Assembly: GCA_023393635.1 (NCBI GenBank)
Contig: JAEWKT010000018.1
Coordinates: 6,567-70,566, forward strand
DNA length: 64,000 bases
Direction of reading: 5' to 3'
Origin: Pseudomonadota bacterium
Lineage (GTDB): Bacteria > Pseudomonadota > Gammaproteobacteria > Pseudomonadales > Moraxellaceae
The notes under the pieces are model-generated. The model saw only the letters and a list, made by a program, of their open reading frames with translations, was not told the DNA's origin and did no database searches. Numbering within the stretch: the first letter of the stretch is position 1; the number at the start of each line of letters is the position of its first letter. Shown here piece by piece: positions 9,140-18,223 of this stretch. A program made the position numbers and the translations under genes.

Positions 9140-9880
9140 CTACTTATCTTTGCGCATCAGCCATTTTTTTTGTTGAGCTGTCAATTGTGCAGTCTCTAAC
9201 AATTCTGGCCGACGTGTTGCTGTACGTTCATAGCGTTGCAAAAACCGCCACTTTTCAATATTCAAATGATGTCCGCTTTTAAGCACATCGGGCACTGCCA
9301 AGCCTTCAAACACATCAGGTTTGGTATAATGCGGACAATCTAGCAACCCACCTACAAAAGAATCTTGCTCAGCCGATTGATCATCAGACATCACATTAGG
9401 TAAGCGTCTAATAATACTGTCTAGCATCACCATGGCAGGCAGCTCACCACCTGTCAGCACATAATCACCAACTGACCATTCCTGATCGACATACCGTGTA
9501 ATAATCCGCTCATCAACACCTTCATAGCGGCCACACAATACAATCAAACCATCATATTGCGCCAGTTGTACTACAGCAGGCTCATTTAAAGTTTTACCCT
9601 GCGGTGACATATACACCACTGGTACTTTAAGGCAGCCTGCTTGTTCTGCCAGTTTTTTAGCATGTTGAATGGCTTGGGCTAATGGCTCAGCCAACATGAC
9701 CATGCCAGGTCCACCGCCAAAAGGCCGCTCATCCACCCGATGATAGGCATCTTGGGTAAAATCACGCGGATTAATACAGTGTAACTGTGCCTGACCACGC
9801 TTTATCGCACGACCAGTAATGCCAAACTGATGAATGGCTTCAAACATGTCAGGGAACAGTGTAATGACCGCAAACCACAT
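9140..9880 (-). CDS. trmD: tRNA (guanine-37-N1)-methyltransferase
   Basis: SPOUT-class enzyme that makes m1G37 next to the anticodon of tRNAs reading CNN codons, preventing +1 frameshifts. The 246-residue protein begins 'MWFAVITLFPDMFEAI' and carries 'DERPFGGGPGMVMLAEPL', the knotted cofactor site 'VLCGRYEGVDERI' and 'SVGDYVLTGGELPAM', with the C-terminal tRNA-binding helices intact. It lies 54 nt downstream of rimM in the S16 operon. Full length with all hallmark residues. Confidence 0.97.
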   Translation of the reverse strand: MWFAVITLFPDMFEAIHQFGITGRAIKRGQAQLHCINPRDFTQDAYHRVDERPFGGGPGMVMLAEPLAQAIQHAKKLAEQAGCLKVPVVYMSPQGKTLNEPAVVQLAQYDGLIVLCGRYEGVDERIITRYVDQEWSVGDYVLTGGELPAMVMLDSIIRRLPNVMSDDQSAEQDSFVGGLLDCPHYTKPDVFEGLAVPDVLKSGHHLNIEKWRFLQRYERTATRRPELLETAQLTAQQKKWLMRKDK

Positions 9881-9934
9881 CGTTGCATTACCTCTATCAC
9901 GATACTAAAACTTAACTACCTATAGAGGCGTGTT

Positions 9935-10489
9935 TTAGTAGTCTGCGCCCCAATTCACCTGAATGCATCGTTGCTCTAAATCAATCGCAATGATGACATC
10001 ATTATGCCAGGGAATCATGCGCTCTTCACCATCAATACTATCGGCGGTTGCACGTACAACCATCACATCATTGGCACCAGTTTCAAACATCTCGGATATT
10101 TTACCCAAGTTAACCTGCTGGCCTGCATCGTCAGTTCCTAATACAGTCAATCCCACCAGATCCGCCCAGTAAAATTCATCCAGACCTGCCTTTGGCAACT
10201 GCGCCTTAGACATCCAGATTTTCATACCCGTTAATTTTTCAGCATCATTACGATCAGCAATATCTTTTAGCAATACCACAAGACCCTTGCCTTGCGTACG
10301 CCAGCGCTTTACATCAATTGTTTGCCAACCTGTCGCAGTTTGAATCCACCACGGCAAGTAGTTGAACAAATTTTGCATCGGGTCGGTGTTGGAATACACC
10401 CATAACCAACCCTGAATGCCATATGCTGCTCGCAACTGACCTATTTCAATAAGATCAGCTGGCGGTTGCAACATGGTTTGCGTACTCAA
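9935..10489 (-). CDS. rimM: ribosome maturation factor RimM
   Basis: Assembly factor for the 30S head that binds S19. The N-terminal barrel begins 'IEIGQLRAAYGIQGWLWVYS', the family signature, and the PRC-barrel half includes 'LDEFYWADLVGLTVLG' and the C-terminal 'RMIPWHNDVIIAIDLEQR'. The 184-residue length is normal. The start at 10489 (Met-Ser-Thr-Gln-Thr) lies 10 nt after the rpsP stop; an alternative Met is five codons further in. Confidence 0.95.
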   Translation of the reverse strand: MSTQTMLQPPADLIEIGQLRAAYGIQGWLWVYSNTDPMQNLFNYLPWWIQTATGWQTIDVKRWRTQGKGLVVLLKDIADRNDAEKLTGMKIWMSKAQLPKAGLDEFYWADLVGLTVLGTDDAGQQVNLGKISEMFETGANDVMVVRATADSIDGEERMIPWHNDVIIAIDLEQRCIQVNWGADY

Positions 10490-10499
10490 AATTTAAGAT

Positions 10500-10757
10500 T
10501 TAAGCAGCAGGTTGTGCTTTAGCGTTTTGTGCAGCAATGGCAGCAACACGCTCAGATGCTTGTGCACCCTGGCTTACCCAATGATTATAACGCTCAGTGT
10601 TTAAACGAATTTTTTCTGCATTACCTTGCGCAGTTGGGTTATAAAAACCAATACGCTCAATAAAACGGCCATCACGTGCATTGCGGCTATCAGTCACAAT
10701 GATTTGATAAAAAGGACGCTTTTTTGCACCGCCACGAGCCAAACGAATAACTACCAT
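10500..10757 (-). CDS. rpsP: 30S ribosomal protein S16
   Basis: First gene of the rpsP-rimM-trmD-rplS operon. The 85-residue protein begins 'MVVIRLARGGAKKRPFYQII' and has 'RDGRFIERIGFYNP' and the 'NHWVSQGAQASERV' tail, all diagnostic of S16. The spacing to rimM is 10 nt, so the operon is compact at its 5' end. Confidence 0.97.
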   Translation of the reverse strand: MVVIRLARGGAKKRPFYQIIVTDSRNARDGRFIERIGFYNPTAQGNAEKIRLNTERYNHWVSQGAQASERVAAIAAQNAKAQPAA

Positions 10758-10816
10758 GATACACCTTTATGTTTTTTACGGATCTTTTGTATGCCGACCA
10801 TCGGACACCAATTAGA

Positions 10817-10839
10817 CCCCTTAGAGGGGCGGTATTTTA
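10817..10839 (-). promoter_or_regulatory. possible promoter and hairpin upstream of rpsP
   Basis: On the minus strand a TAAAAT hexamer (plus coordinates 10834-10839) could be the -10 element, about 80 nt before the rpsP start; the -35 match is poor. Just downstream in the transcript is a small stem CCCCT/AGGGG (10817-10821, 10825-10829). Weak evidence. Confidence 0.3.
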
Positions 10840-10917
10840 CGCTAAACTTTAAGTAAAGGAAAGAGAAAATGCTGCTATAGTAAATGTGGATTATTTTATA
10901 ATAATTGGAGGCTTGGT

Positions 10918-11538
10918 ATGGCTAATCACGCACAGCAATTATGGATGTCTGAACAAGATTACTTAGACGGTGAGCTACACAGTAACATTAAGCATGAATA
11001 TATCGATGGTGAAGTGTTTGCCATATCAGGGGCTAGCGCCAACCATAATATATTAGCAGGCAACGTATTCCTTGCCTTAGGACTGCACCTACGGGGAAAA
11101 CCCTGTCGCCCATTTACTTCCGATATGAAAGTCAAACTAGGCACCCGGTACTTTTAACCAGATGTTTTGATGGATTGCTCGGACTTTTCCGGGCAGGATT
11201 ATTTTACCCAAAGCCCAGTACTCATTGTTGAAGTACTGTCTAAAACCACACAACAATATGACAAAACCCTGAAGCTCAAAAGCTACTTGCAGATAGCTAG
11301 CTTGCAGGAATATGTGCTGATTGAACAGGACAAAGCCGAAGTTCAGGTATTGCGGCGTGCTCAGGGCTGGCAGCCTAGTTATTACTTTCTGGGCGATGAA
11401 GTCACTTTTGAGTCAGTCGGCCTGACAATGAGTGTTGAAGATATTTATGACCGGGTACAAAACAGCGATGTAGCAGAATGGGTGGAGAAGAAAACACAGG
11501 CTGCCCAGCAGGACGCTGCTGCTGAGCCAGAGAGCTAG
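10918..11538 (+). pseudogene. Uma2-family (DUF820) nuclease-like gene, broken by one in-frame stop
   Basis: Uma2 proteins have a PD-(D/E)XK nuclease-like fold and are common in mobile or accessory DNA; their role is mostly unknown. The first half (10918-11154) has 'SEQDYLDGELHSNIKHEYIDGE' split over the start and 'ASANHNILAGNVF'. A TAA at 11155-11157 follows '...GTRYF', and the same frame continues with 'PDVLMDCSDFSG', 'PVLIVEVLSKTTQQYDKTLK' and 'LQEYVLIEQDKAEVQVLRRAQGW' to a stop at 11538. The stop falls where relatives have Tyr, so one base change explains it. A good ribosome site (TTGGAGG) and TATAAT-like hexamer (10897-10902) precede the start. It sits between the S16 operon and the pilin genes, which are usually neighbours in Acinetobacter. 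Confidence 0.85.
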
Positions 11539-11552
11539 CCAAGAAAATGGAG

Positions 11553-12008
11553 TTAGCGACCATCCCAGTTAGACGAAGCATCCGGAACACAGGCCGTGTT
11601 ACTATTAATATCAGAGCCTTTAGTCCAGCAGCGCTCGCCACGATGATTTAATACTAAATGCCCATCGCCGGTTTGCCCACCTGCTGGCGTTGCGGTCAGT
11701 GTCCATGTATTTGCCGTAACATTGGATAACGCTAAATTGTATAGGGTAGTGCCCGACTGCGGCTGTTTACCATTGTGATTAATATCTGCCAGCGTGATGG
11801 CAGTGCCATTACTCTTTAAAAACCTGAAATTAGCAATTTTATATTTTTGCAACCTGCCAGCAATATCCATCATTTCGGTTTTTGCATCGGCGCGTTTGGT
11901 TTTGCGCACATACTCCTGATAAGAGGGGTACGCAATAGCCGCTAATATGCCCACAATCGCGACAACAATCATAAGCTCAATTAAAGTAAAGCCCCTTTTA
12001 TTTACCAT
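11553..12008 (-). CDS. pilE: type IV pilin-like protein, PilE family
   Basis: Prepilin with a class III leader: 'MVNKRGFTLIELMIVVAIVG' is cut before Phe of GFTLIE and N-methylated by PilD. The 151-residue protein has the PilE/minor-pilin pattern with a C-terminal Cys pair ('GERCWTK', 'NTACVPD') that should form the disulfide-bonded loop. It is the last gene of the fimT-pilVWXY1 cluster and overlaps the upstream pilin by 7 nt. In Acinetobacter baylyi the equivalent position holds the ComE/ComF pilin-like factors needed for natural transformation, so a role in DNA uptake is plausible. Confidence 0.88.
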   Translation of the reverse strand: MVNKRGFTLIELMIVVAIVGILAAIAYPSYQEYVRKTKRADAKTEMMDIAGRLQKYKIANFRFLKSNGTAITLADINHNGKQPQSGTTLYNLALSNVTANTWTLTATPAGGQTGDGHLVLNHRGERCWTKGSDINSNTACVPDASSNWDGR

Positions 12009-12400
12009 GGATCAGCTCCCGTACAGTCGAGCGCAATGGTACTGCCCTGCTGCTTGCAGCGTAATCCGCTGCTCGTTAGAACAAAACTATCATTCTGCGG
12101 CTGGCTGGTTTCCGCGCTAATTGTCCAGCTCTGATCGGTTGAAGTAACGGCAAACGTATAGTTACGTACTGTCTTTGCCGGTAAGTTAAAGCCCTGATAA
12201 TTAAAATTACGGGACTTCCAGCGCTCGAGTTCAGTAGCTAAACGCTGGACTTCCTGCTGCGCCTCTGATGCATTAGCACGGCGTGCATAAGCCTGATAGC
12301 TGGGGATGGCGATTGCAGCCATAATGCCTACAATCATCACCACCACCATTAGTTCAATGAGCGTAAAGCCACCCTGGTACGGCAGTTTATTATTTAACAT
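12002..12400 (-). CDS. minor type IV pilin-like protein (ComE/ComF or PilE type)
   Basis: A second short pilin, 132 residues, with leader 'MLNNKLPYQGGFTLIELMVV' and cleavage after the Gly before FTLIE. The hydrophobic N-terminal helix is followed by 'YARRANASEAQQEVQRLATE' and a beta-rich domain ending with two Cys ('GLRCKQQ', 'ALDCTGA'), the usual C-terminal loop. It begins 9 nt after the pilY1 stop and overlaps the next pilin by 7 nt. It may be a pilus tip or transformation pilin; the exact name cannot be fixed from sequence. Confidence 0.85.
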   Translation of the reverse strand: MLNNKLPYQGGFTLIELMVVVMIVGIMAAIAIPSYQAYARRANASEAQQEVQRLATELERWKSRNFNYQGFNLPAKTVRNYTFAVTSTDQSWTISAETSQPQNDSFVLTSSGLRCKQQGSTIALDCTGADPW

Positions 12401-12409
12401 ACGCCTGCC

Positions 12410-15400
12410 CTACCTAAACTTTTCGTACCAGCGCTGTGGAATTAAACACATTCTGGTTTGCTCACCTGTACTAATACCCCCAGCTACAGTAATAGTCATA
12501 CGACCGCCCGTACTAATACAATAGTTTTGTGTGCTACCGCCTACTCCGGATTGACTACCATTGCCACCACCATTACCACCGCCGTTATTACCGCTGCCAT
12601 TATTGCCGTCACCGTTACTACTAGGGTCATTACCAACGGTAATAGTATGAATCCCCGCACCAAGTGCTTGGCGTGCTTCATCTAACTTTTTATTACATTG
12701 ACCATAAGGCAAACAGAAAGTGGAAATTAAGCTTTCGCCCTTAACGCCAGCTCCACAGTCACCTGAAATACCTGGCTTGCTGGCGTCAAAAGTAGACACA
12801 TATAAGCGATTATTCATGGCAAGCGGAGTACCAAAGACTTTCTCGCTTTGCTTCTTGTAGTCACTACAGCTGGTTTTAGTACCATCAACGCCAGCTGTGC
12901 AGGTACTAAAATCATAGTACCATCCATCTTTATCACTATAAGCAGCTACTAAAGAGGTATCACTGTGACGATTGTTTTCAGTAATTGCACCTAAATGCGA
13001 CCGGGTACGGTCTTTAGTATTCCAACTGCTTGCACTGTATAAGTCTCTGCGAGCAACATCCTTATCGTATAAGTTGTAGATTGCATCATATTCATAGCTG
13101 CTATCGGTACTTGTATAAGCATTGAGCGGCAAGCTACGGTTCCCACTACCTATAGATAAAACAGCAAAAGTAGTACCTGCATTGTTATATAAGGAGAAGC
13201 CTGGCATATCATAAAAGCGTGGGCTTTTACCAGCAGACTTATTCAAGTTAAGTAACCGTACTGGAGCTTTGGCAAAGCCACCTAGTTTGCTTGCTTTATT
13301 GTCCAAATCTATACGAAAAACCTGCCCAGCTAGGTCACCAAAATAAATATGGTCAATTAAGTCATCGCCATCGCGGTCGACCGTACGAATCTGGCCTGCG
13401 ACGCTATATTTTAGATCGCTGTACTTGGTAGCGATAACACCGCTATTGGCATTAGCATTACTGGATGCAGTAGCATTGTCACTTGCCCACCAAAGTAACT
13501 CGCCATTTCCGGCGTCAAACATATATACACCAGCTCCGATTTTACTAGTCTGATTGTAATCAGCTACTTCATAACCGCCATAAGCTCCGTTAGCCAGTAC
13601 ACCAGTAGTTGAGTTAACATCTCCCCCTGCATCGTAGCCCCCGCCGACGAACATCACCAGTTTGCGCTTACCACCCCAATTGACATAGCCGATACTAGGC
13701 TTAGACCAGCTTTGCCCCATGTATTGCAGCTCATTAAAAGTTTTTGAGCCACCACTGCGATATACTTTTTTACTGGCCGGGTCGATATGAAACTGTAGTG
13801 ATGGGCTGTTAATATTTTGTAAATTAAGCGCATAGTAGCTTCTTCCACCCATGCGTAAGCCCCCATAGGCGATCTGTTTACCTTTCTGGTTTCCTTTGCC
13901 ACTATCCACTACTAGGTTACCGGAGCTATCTACCACGTACTCAGTATGTACCATCCAAGGACCATCAATACCATAGTACAATTTATTGAGTCCACCAGTT
14001 GCTACATCAGCTTTCAGAAAAGCCTGCCTCTGTCTTTCCATCATTTCATTAGGCACAAAAGCAAATTTTTCTTTACCAGAATCGGCATCTACTACATGTA
14101 ATAAACCTTGAGTACTACCAAATAATACGTAATCCTCTCGGTTGCTGGAACCAATAGTTTTGGTTGTTTTATCAAAAGCCACCTTGCCTTTATTAGTTAC
14201 GAGTACTGGCTCGGAATGCATTACTGCCCCCATTTGACGGAACTCACCTGCTTTGCTTAAATCAATATCGGCGGGGTTATTTGCATCTACTTTATAGCCA
14301 AGCAGACTCATAAAGTAGCCAACATAGGGATCTTCACCATAGACTGTATCCTCTAGGTCATCTACTGTTACGCTACGCAGACTATTACCTGTTACAAAAC
14401 TTAAATTACTACCTGATCCGCTAGATAAGCGATTAGTTAATAATTTACGCTGTTGTACACCTTTATCATCAGTACGCAAGGGGAGCCTCGACCAAGCTCC
14501 ACCTTTTAAAGCAAACCTTTCACTGCCCTTAACAGTTTCATCTTTATCTTTATTCGCTGCTTCCACTGGATAGTGCCAGTAATCGTAATTATCTACAATT
14601 TCGCCCTTATTATTAACCGGTGAGTTTCCTTTTTTGTCACGTAATTTACCCGAAGCCAATACCCGATATTTTTTAAGGTTGCCTAGCCACAGCTGAGCCG
14701 ACTGATCCGGTGTAGGTTGAAACTGTTGATAATAAGCGTCATCCTGTAGTACAGCTGGATTTAACGCATCTTTAGGAATTACAGGCGAGCCAGTGGTGAC
14801 TGCCGGAATCTCGGCACCTAAGTTACTAATGAAATCATTAACACTATCTACAATATCCTGGGAATCTGAGCCTGAGTACCAGCCACCGCCCGCTTTAACC
14901 CCCCACTTGGCAGTATTTTTCACATACTCTTTAGCACTTGAGGCGTCGATATTGGCAATATTCTCTGCTTCACTCAGATTTTTATCAAAGCTCTTAATAG
15001 CTTCGAAGTCTTCAGCAAAGCCTACCACTGCTGTTTTAATTTCCAAGCCCAAAGGATTTTTACTTTTGTCCAGTAATGCTTGGCTAAAATTATTGATACA
15101 ACTCCAACCGTCATCGCTATTTGTACAACTAAAATTTGAGCCTTTAGTGTCAAGCGACTGTTTCATCAGCGACTCAGCACTGCCATTGTTATTTGGCTCA
15201 CCATCAGTCAGCACGTAAACACCCTGCCCGCTACATTTTTTTACTTCATCATTTTGGACTAGAGAGCTAGGCATTTGATAGGTTTTTAGGTCAGATGCTT
15301 TAGTTGCTTTATAAGAATTTCTAAAACCACTCGCACTATTCGGATCAGTGCCGTAATAATAATAGCCGCTACTACCGCCTATAATGCCACTCTCACCTTT

Positions 15401-16393
15401 TGTATAGCCACTTGGAATGCTTCCTGAATACCAGCCATACCAGCTTCCACTACATTTACCAGCTGCATTCCAACCGTTACAGTATACGTAACGATTATAA
15501 TTATCTACGAAATAAGCCTGCAAATCTGCACGCGCAGTGTTTGTTCCCATCAAATACGCAGCAGTTTCTGCATAGGCATTAGCCGTTGGGGTACCGCCTC
15601 GCGCGCCCAATGCCGCTATTTCGTTTAATAATACTTGACGCTGAGTTATATTGCCTACTTTTTCACTCAAAGGCCGAGCCGGAATACGCACCTGTCCCCG
15701 AATATTATCAGCAGTCAGAGGCTCGCCTGCATTGTTGAATGAGGTAGGTGTAGAATAGGTAGCCAAACCAATGACTTTATCATCTGACACAGGTTTTATA
15801 TCTTTGCTGGTATTACCATGCAGCAAATCGAACAAGCCATCTTTTAGACGAGTAATGCGGTCATAATATACACTAGTACCCGTTTTATAAAAATATTTTG
15901 GGTTCGCTCTACTAGTTCCTGTACTACTCATACCAGTAGTAGAGGGTGCCTTAGTAAGAGCAATAGTACAATCTGACTGATTAGAAGATCCGCCTGACAT
16001 ATCATTGCAACTAAACCATTTATAGTTGCTCGTTTTGGTTCCTGTACGTTTATAAAAATAAATTGGGCTACTAGGTGCAGTACAAGCATACCGCATGTAC
16101 TTAGGACTCCCATTAGTAGATTGTTCACTATAGCGACCATTACCAGTAATACCTTTAGGTATGTCGCAAGCAGTTGAAGCATTAGTCACTAGCTGTGGAT
16201 ATCCCATAGAGCCTGATATATCTAATAGCATCATCAGCGTAATTTGCCCCGATTTCGCCTCCTGATAAATATCAATGTCACTGGCCTGACTGACGCTGGT
16301 TGCAATAAGACAAGTGCTGGCTGCCGCCACCAAGGAAGCAAGCAGCTTTTTCCCAAAAATGCTTTTAGAGGGCTTGTTCTGTATCTTTTTCAT
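12410..16393 (-). CDS. pilY1: type IV pilus tip adhesin/assembly protein PilY1 (ComC-like)
   Basis: Large secreted pilus-associated protein (about 1,327 residues) that primes pilus assembly with the minor pilins and may act as adhesin. I choose the start at 16393 because GGGAGCAGG lies just before it; the frame is open to 16408. A signal peptide ends near 'SQA|S'. A von Willebrand A-like domain has the metal site Asp-Ile-Ser-Gly-Ser in 'LMMLLDISGSMG'. The C-terminal half is the PilY1 beta-propeller with a calcium loop 'VDRDGDDLIDHIYFGDLAGQ' near residue 1010. A Gly/Asn/Ser-rich linker (about 12540-12620) precedes the last 40 or so residues. It lies directly after pilX. Confidence 0.92.
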   Translation of the reverse strand: MKKIQNKPSKSIFGKKLLASLVAAASTCLIATSVSQASDIDIYQEAKSGQITLMMLLDISGSMGYPQLVTNASTACDIPKGITGNGRYSEQSTNGSPKYMRYACTAPSSPIYFYKRTGTKTSNYKWFSCNDMSGGSSNQSDCTIALTKAPSTTGMSSTGTSRANPKYFYKTGTSVYYDRITRLKDGLFDLLHGNTSKDIKPVSDDKVIGLATYSTPTSFNNAGEPLTADNIRGQVRIPARPLSEKVGNITQRQVLLNEIAALGARGGTPTANAYAETAAYLMGTNTARADLQAYFVDNYNRYVYCNGWNAAGKCSGSWYGWYSGSIPSGYTKGESGIIGGSSGYYYYGTDPNSASGFRNSYKATKASDLKTYQMPSSLVQNDEVKKCSGQGVYVLTDGEPNNNGSAESLMKQSLDTKGSNFSCTNSDDGWSCINNFSQALLDKSKNPLGLEIKTAVVGFAEDFEAIKSFDKNLSEAENIANIDASSAKEYVKNTAKWGVKAGGGWYSGSDSQDIVDSVNDFISNLGAEIPAVTTGSPVIPKDALNPAVLQDDAYYQQFQPTPDQSAQLWLGNLKKYRVLASGKLRDKKGNSPVNNKGEIVDNYDYWHYPVEAANKDKDETVKGSERFALKGGAWSRLPLRTDDKGVQQRKLLTNRLSSGSGSNLSFVTGNSLRSVTVDDLEDTVYGEDPYVGYFMSLLGYKVDANNPADIDLSKAGEFRQMGAVMHSEPVLVTNKGKVAFDKTTKTIGSSNREDYVLFGSTQGLLHVVDADSGKEKFAFVPNEMMERQRQAFLKADVATGGLNKLYYGIDGPWMVHTEYVVDSSGNLVVDSGKGNQKGKQIAYGGLRMGGRSYYALNLQNINSPSLQFHIDPASKKVYRSGGSKTFNELQYMGQSWSKPSIGYVNWGGKRKLVMFVGGGYDAGGDVNSTTGVLANGAYGGYEVADYNQTSKIGAGVYMFDAGNGELLWWASDNATASSNANANSGVIATKYSDLKYSVAGQIRTVDRDGDDLIDHIYFGDLAGQVFRIDLDNKASKLGGFAKAPVRLLNLNKSAGKSPRFYDMPGFSLYNNAGTTFAVLSIGSGNRSLPLNAYTSTDSSYEYDAIYNLYDKDVARRDLYSASSWNTKDRTRSHLGAITENNRHSDTSLVAAYSDKDGWYYDFSTCTAGVDGTKTSCSDYKKQSEKVFGTPLAMNNRLYVSTFDASKPGISGDCGAGVKGESLISTFCLPYGQCNKKLDEARQALGAGIHTITVGNDPSSNGDGNNGSGNNGGGNGGGNGSQSGVGGSTQNYCISTGGRMTITVAGGISTGEQTRMCLIPQRWYEKFR

Positions 16394-16408
16394 TTTACCT
16401 GCTCCCAT

Positions 16409-17164
16409 TTATAAAAAATCTTGCGCTAGCACATATTCAGTCACATAGGTACTAAAAGGTACATTTAAGTCAGACAAACACTGAGTGACGCTTTTAGCCG
16501 CACCGGTAGCTGGCGTTACCCCTGCCGGAATAGTCACTTCATTCATGTGTGCATTAAGACAAGTGTTAATCTTGTCCGGGTCAGCATTGGTCAAGGTGGG
16601 CATAATCGATACCGCAAAAATTTTTACCGGTTTGCTGCGCTCTAGTTTTACCTGCTCTTCATCAGTGCCCATCACGCGGCCATAAAACGGATCATTGTTT
16701 TGTACGGTCGAAAATTTAACGGCCACCTGAGTCATCACTGCCTTACGGCCACTGGTAAAAAAATTGCTTCCTGTTGTCTTGGCATCACAATAGCCATCCG
16801 TGCCCAAAGCATCGTTAGTGGGCGTGGTGTTTCCATCGTTCCACTCCATGATACTGGCGCGGTTAATGTCGAAAAAAGCCGCTTCTGCACCCCGGTAGCA
16901 AAATACCAGCTCTTTATCCTGATTCACTGCACCATTGATATAACCAAACATGCCGCTAGAAGATAGACTTTGAATCAGGTTATCTTCTTGTTCTACATTA
17001 AAGAACGCAGCATCCGAGTTCTGAATTAACAGCTGCTGTGCCTGGCTGTTGGTAGCTATATTTAATCCAACTATGCCCTGCCGCACTGCTACAATCCCAA
17101 TCGCTGTAATTGCCACTAGCAGGACAAGGACAACAATCAAAGCGGCACCCAGTTGCTGTTTCAT
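16409..17164 (-). CDS. pilX: minor pilin assembly protein PilX
   Basis: Minor pilin-like protein of the pilus priming complex, 251 residues. The N-terminus 'MKQQLGAALIVVLVLLVAIT' has the PilX pattern (Gln-x-Gly-Ala-Ala-Leu) rather than GFTLIE, and keeps the hydrophobic helix. The rest is a variable soluble domain with a Cys pair near the C-terminus ('INTCLNA', 'VTQCLSD'). Its start overlaps the pilW stop by 4 nt and the pilY1 frame follows at once, so the three are made together. Confidence 0.85.
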   Translation of the reverse strand: MKQQLGAALIVVLVLLVAITAIGIVAVRQGIVGLNIATNSQAQQLLIQNSDAAFFNVEQEDNLIQSLSSSGMFGYINGAVNQDKELVFCYRGAEAAFFDINRASIMEWNDGNTTPTNDALGTDGYCDAKTTGSNFFTSGRKAVMTQVAVKFSTVQNNDPFYGRVMGTDEEQVKLERSKPVKIFAVSIMPTLTNADPDKINTCLNAHMNEVTIPAGVTPATGAAKSVTQCLSDLNVPFSTYVTEYVLAQDFL

Positions 17165-18222
17165 TGTCCTCTCTCCCCAAAAGTATTGCGCAGTGCTACT
17201 GTTTGCGAAACTGTCTGGCGCACATATTTTGCACTATTACTGGCTGGCGTTTTTACCCTGACAAGTTGATCAAGCACCTGAAATTCCTGATCATCTTTCA
17301 CCAGATTGTCGCTTCCAACTGACTGCGAAGAGCGTGCCAGAACTCCTAACTGTAGTGATAATATCCGTGGCCGGGAGCCAGCAGCCAAATCCATATAATC
17401 CTTGATGGAAATATAGCGCAAGGTGGTCTGGCTGACCTGAACACCGAGTAAAACCCGAAAGTGGTCTACACGGCGCATCACAACTTGTCCGGCATCACCA
17501 TAATTTTCTATTTTGTCAGGATCGCCAGACTCGTTATACCAGCCAGCATCACAGGCTAGAGCCAGCGCCTGGTTAGGCTCATTAGAAGCCTTGGCACTGT
17601 CTTCCCTTAAAAAATAGCGCTGCACAATAATACGTAGCGGGGTATCGGTGGTGCCGGTTTTTACCGGAAATTCAATTTTATTGCCTTCACAATCGTAACC
17701 GCCAAACCAGTGATCATCATCTGGGTTATTAGGGGTTGCCGGTGTATTATTATCAACGCGTGCATATTGTGGTCTATATTGGATGACTAGCTGATCACTG
17801 TTAATATCGCTTCCATCCAGCTGTACATTAGACGCACCGCTCCAGCCATCCTGCCCATTACTTCTAGATAATAATGCTTCTGCAGCGGTTGTTCCTACTA
17901 TGCTTGGGGCTAAGTTACTCAAGGTTTTTGGTGGCGTATCACTAGTTTTGGTGGCATTTTCTGATGAGGTAAGCACAATGCCGCCATACAATGTTTCATC
18001 ATTAATGTTAGACACATTGACATTTAGATTGCTTAAACGAATATCCTGAGTAATGTAGTTAAGCCCAAAGTTGGCGTTATCTTGCAGTTCTGCCACGCCC
18101 TGCTGTAGGGAGTAGCTTTTTTGGCTGGTCAAAAACAGCATGGTGGCAGCCGCAGAAATGATTAGCCCCAATGCCAAGGCAACCATCAGCTCAATTAAGG
18201 TAAAGCCGCGCTGCGTCTTCAT
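17161..18222 (-). CDS. pilW: type IV pilus minor pilin PilW
   Basis: Minor pilin of 353 residues with a class III leader 'MKTQRGFTLIELMVALALGL', then 'NANFGLNYITQDIRLSN', the typical PilW N-terminal helix and linker. The long C-terminal domain includes 'VDHFRVLLGV' and 'LVRVKTPASNSAKYVRQ', common in PilW. It is one of four tip-complex pilins here (FimT, PilV, PilW, PilX) that initiate the filament with PilY1. It overlaps pilX by 4 nt and lies 1 nt from pilV. Confidence 0.9.
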   Translation of the reverse strand: MKTQRGFTLIELMVALALGLIISAAATMLFLTSQKSYSLQQGVAELQDNANFGLNYITQDIRLSNLNVNVSNINDETLYGGIVLTSSENATKTSDTPPKTLSNLAPSIVGTTAAEALLSRSNGQDGWSGASNVQLDGSDINSDQLVIQYRPQYARVDNNTPATPNNPDDDHWFGGYDCEGNKIEFPVKTGTTDTPLRIIVQRYFLREDSAKASNEPNQALALACDAGWYNESGDPDKIENYGDAGQVVMRRVDHFRVLLGVQVSQTTLRYISIKDYMDLAAGSRPRILSLQLGVLARSSQSVGSDNLVKDDQEFQVLDQLVRVKTPASNSAKYVRQTVSQTVALRNTFGERGQ

Positions 18223-18223
18223 C

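Noticed and set aside
14793..15218. A 141-residue plus-strand frame opposite pilY1
   Set aside because: Biased composition and no ribosome site; the PilY1 frame on the other strand has clear domains.
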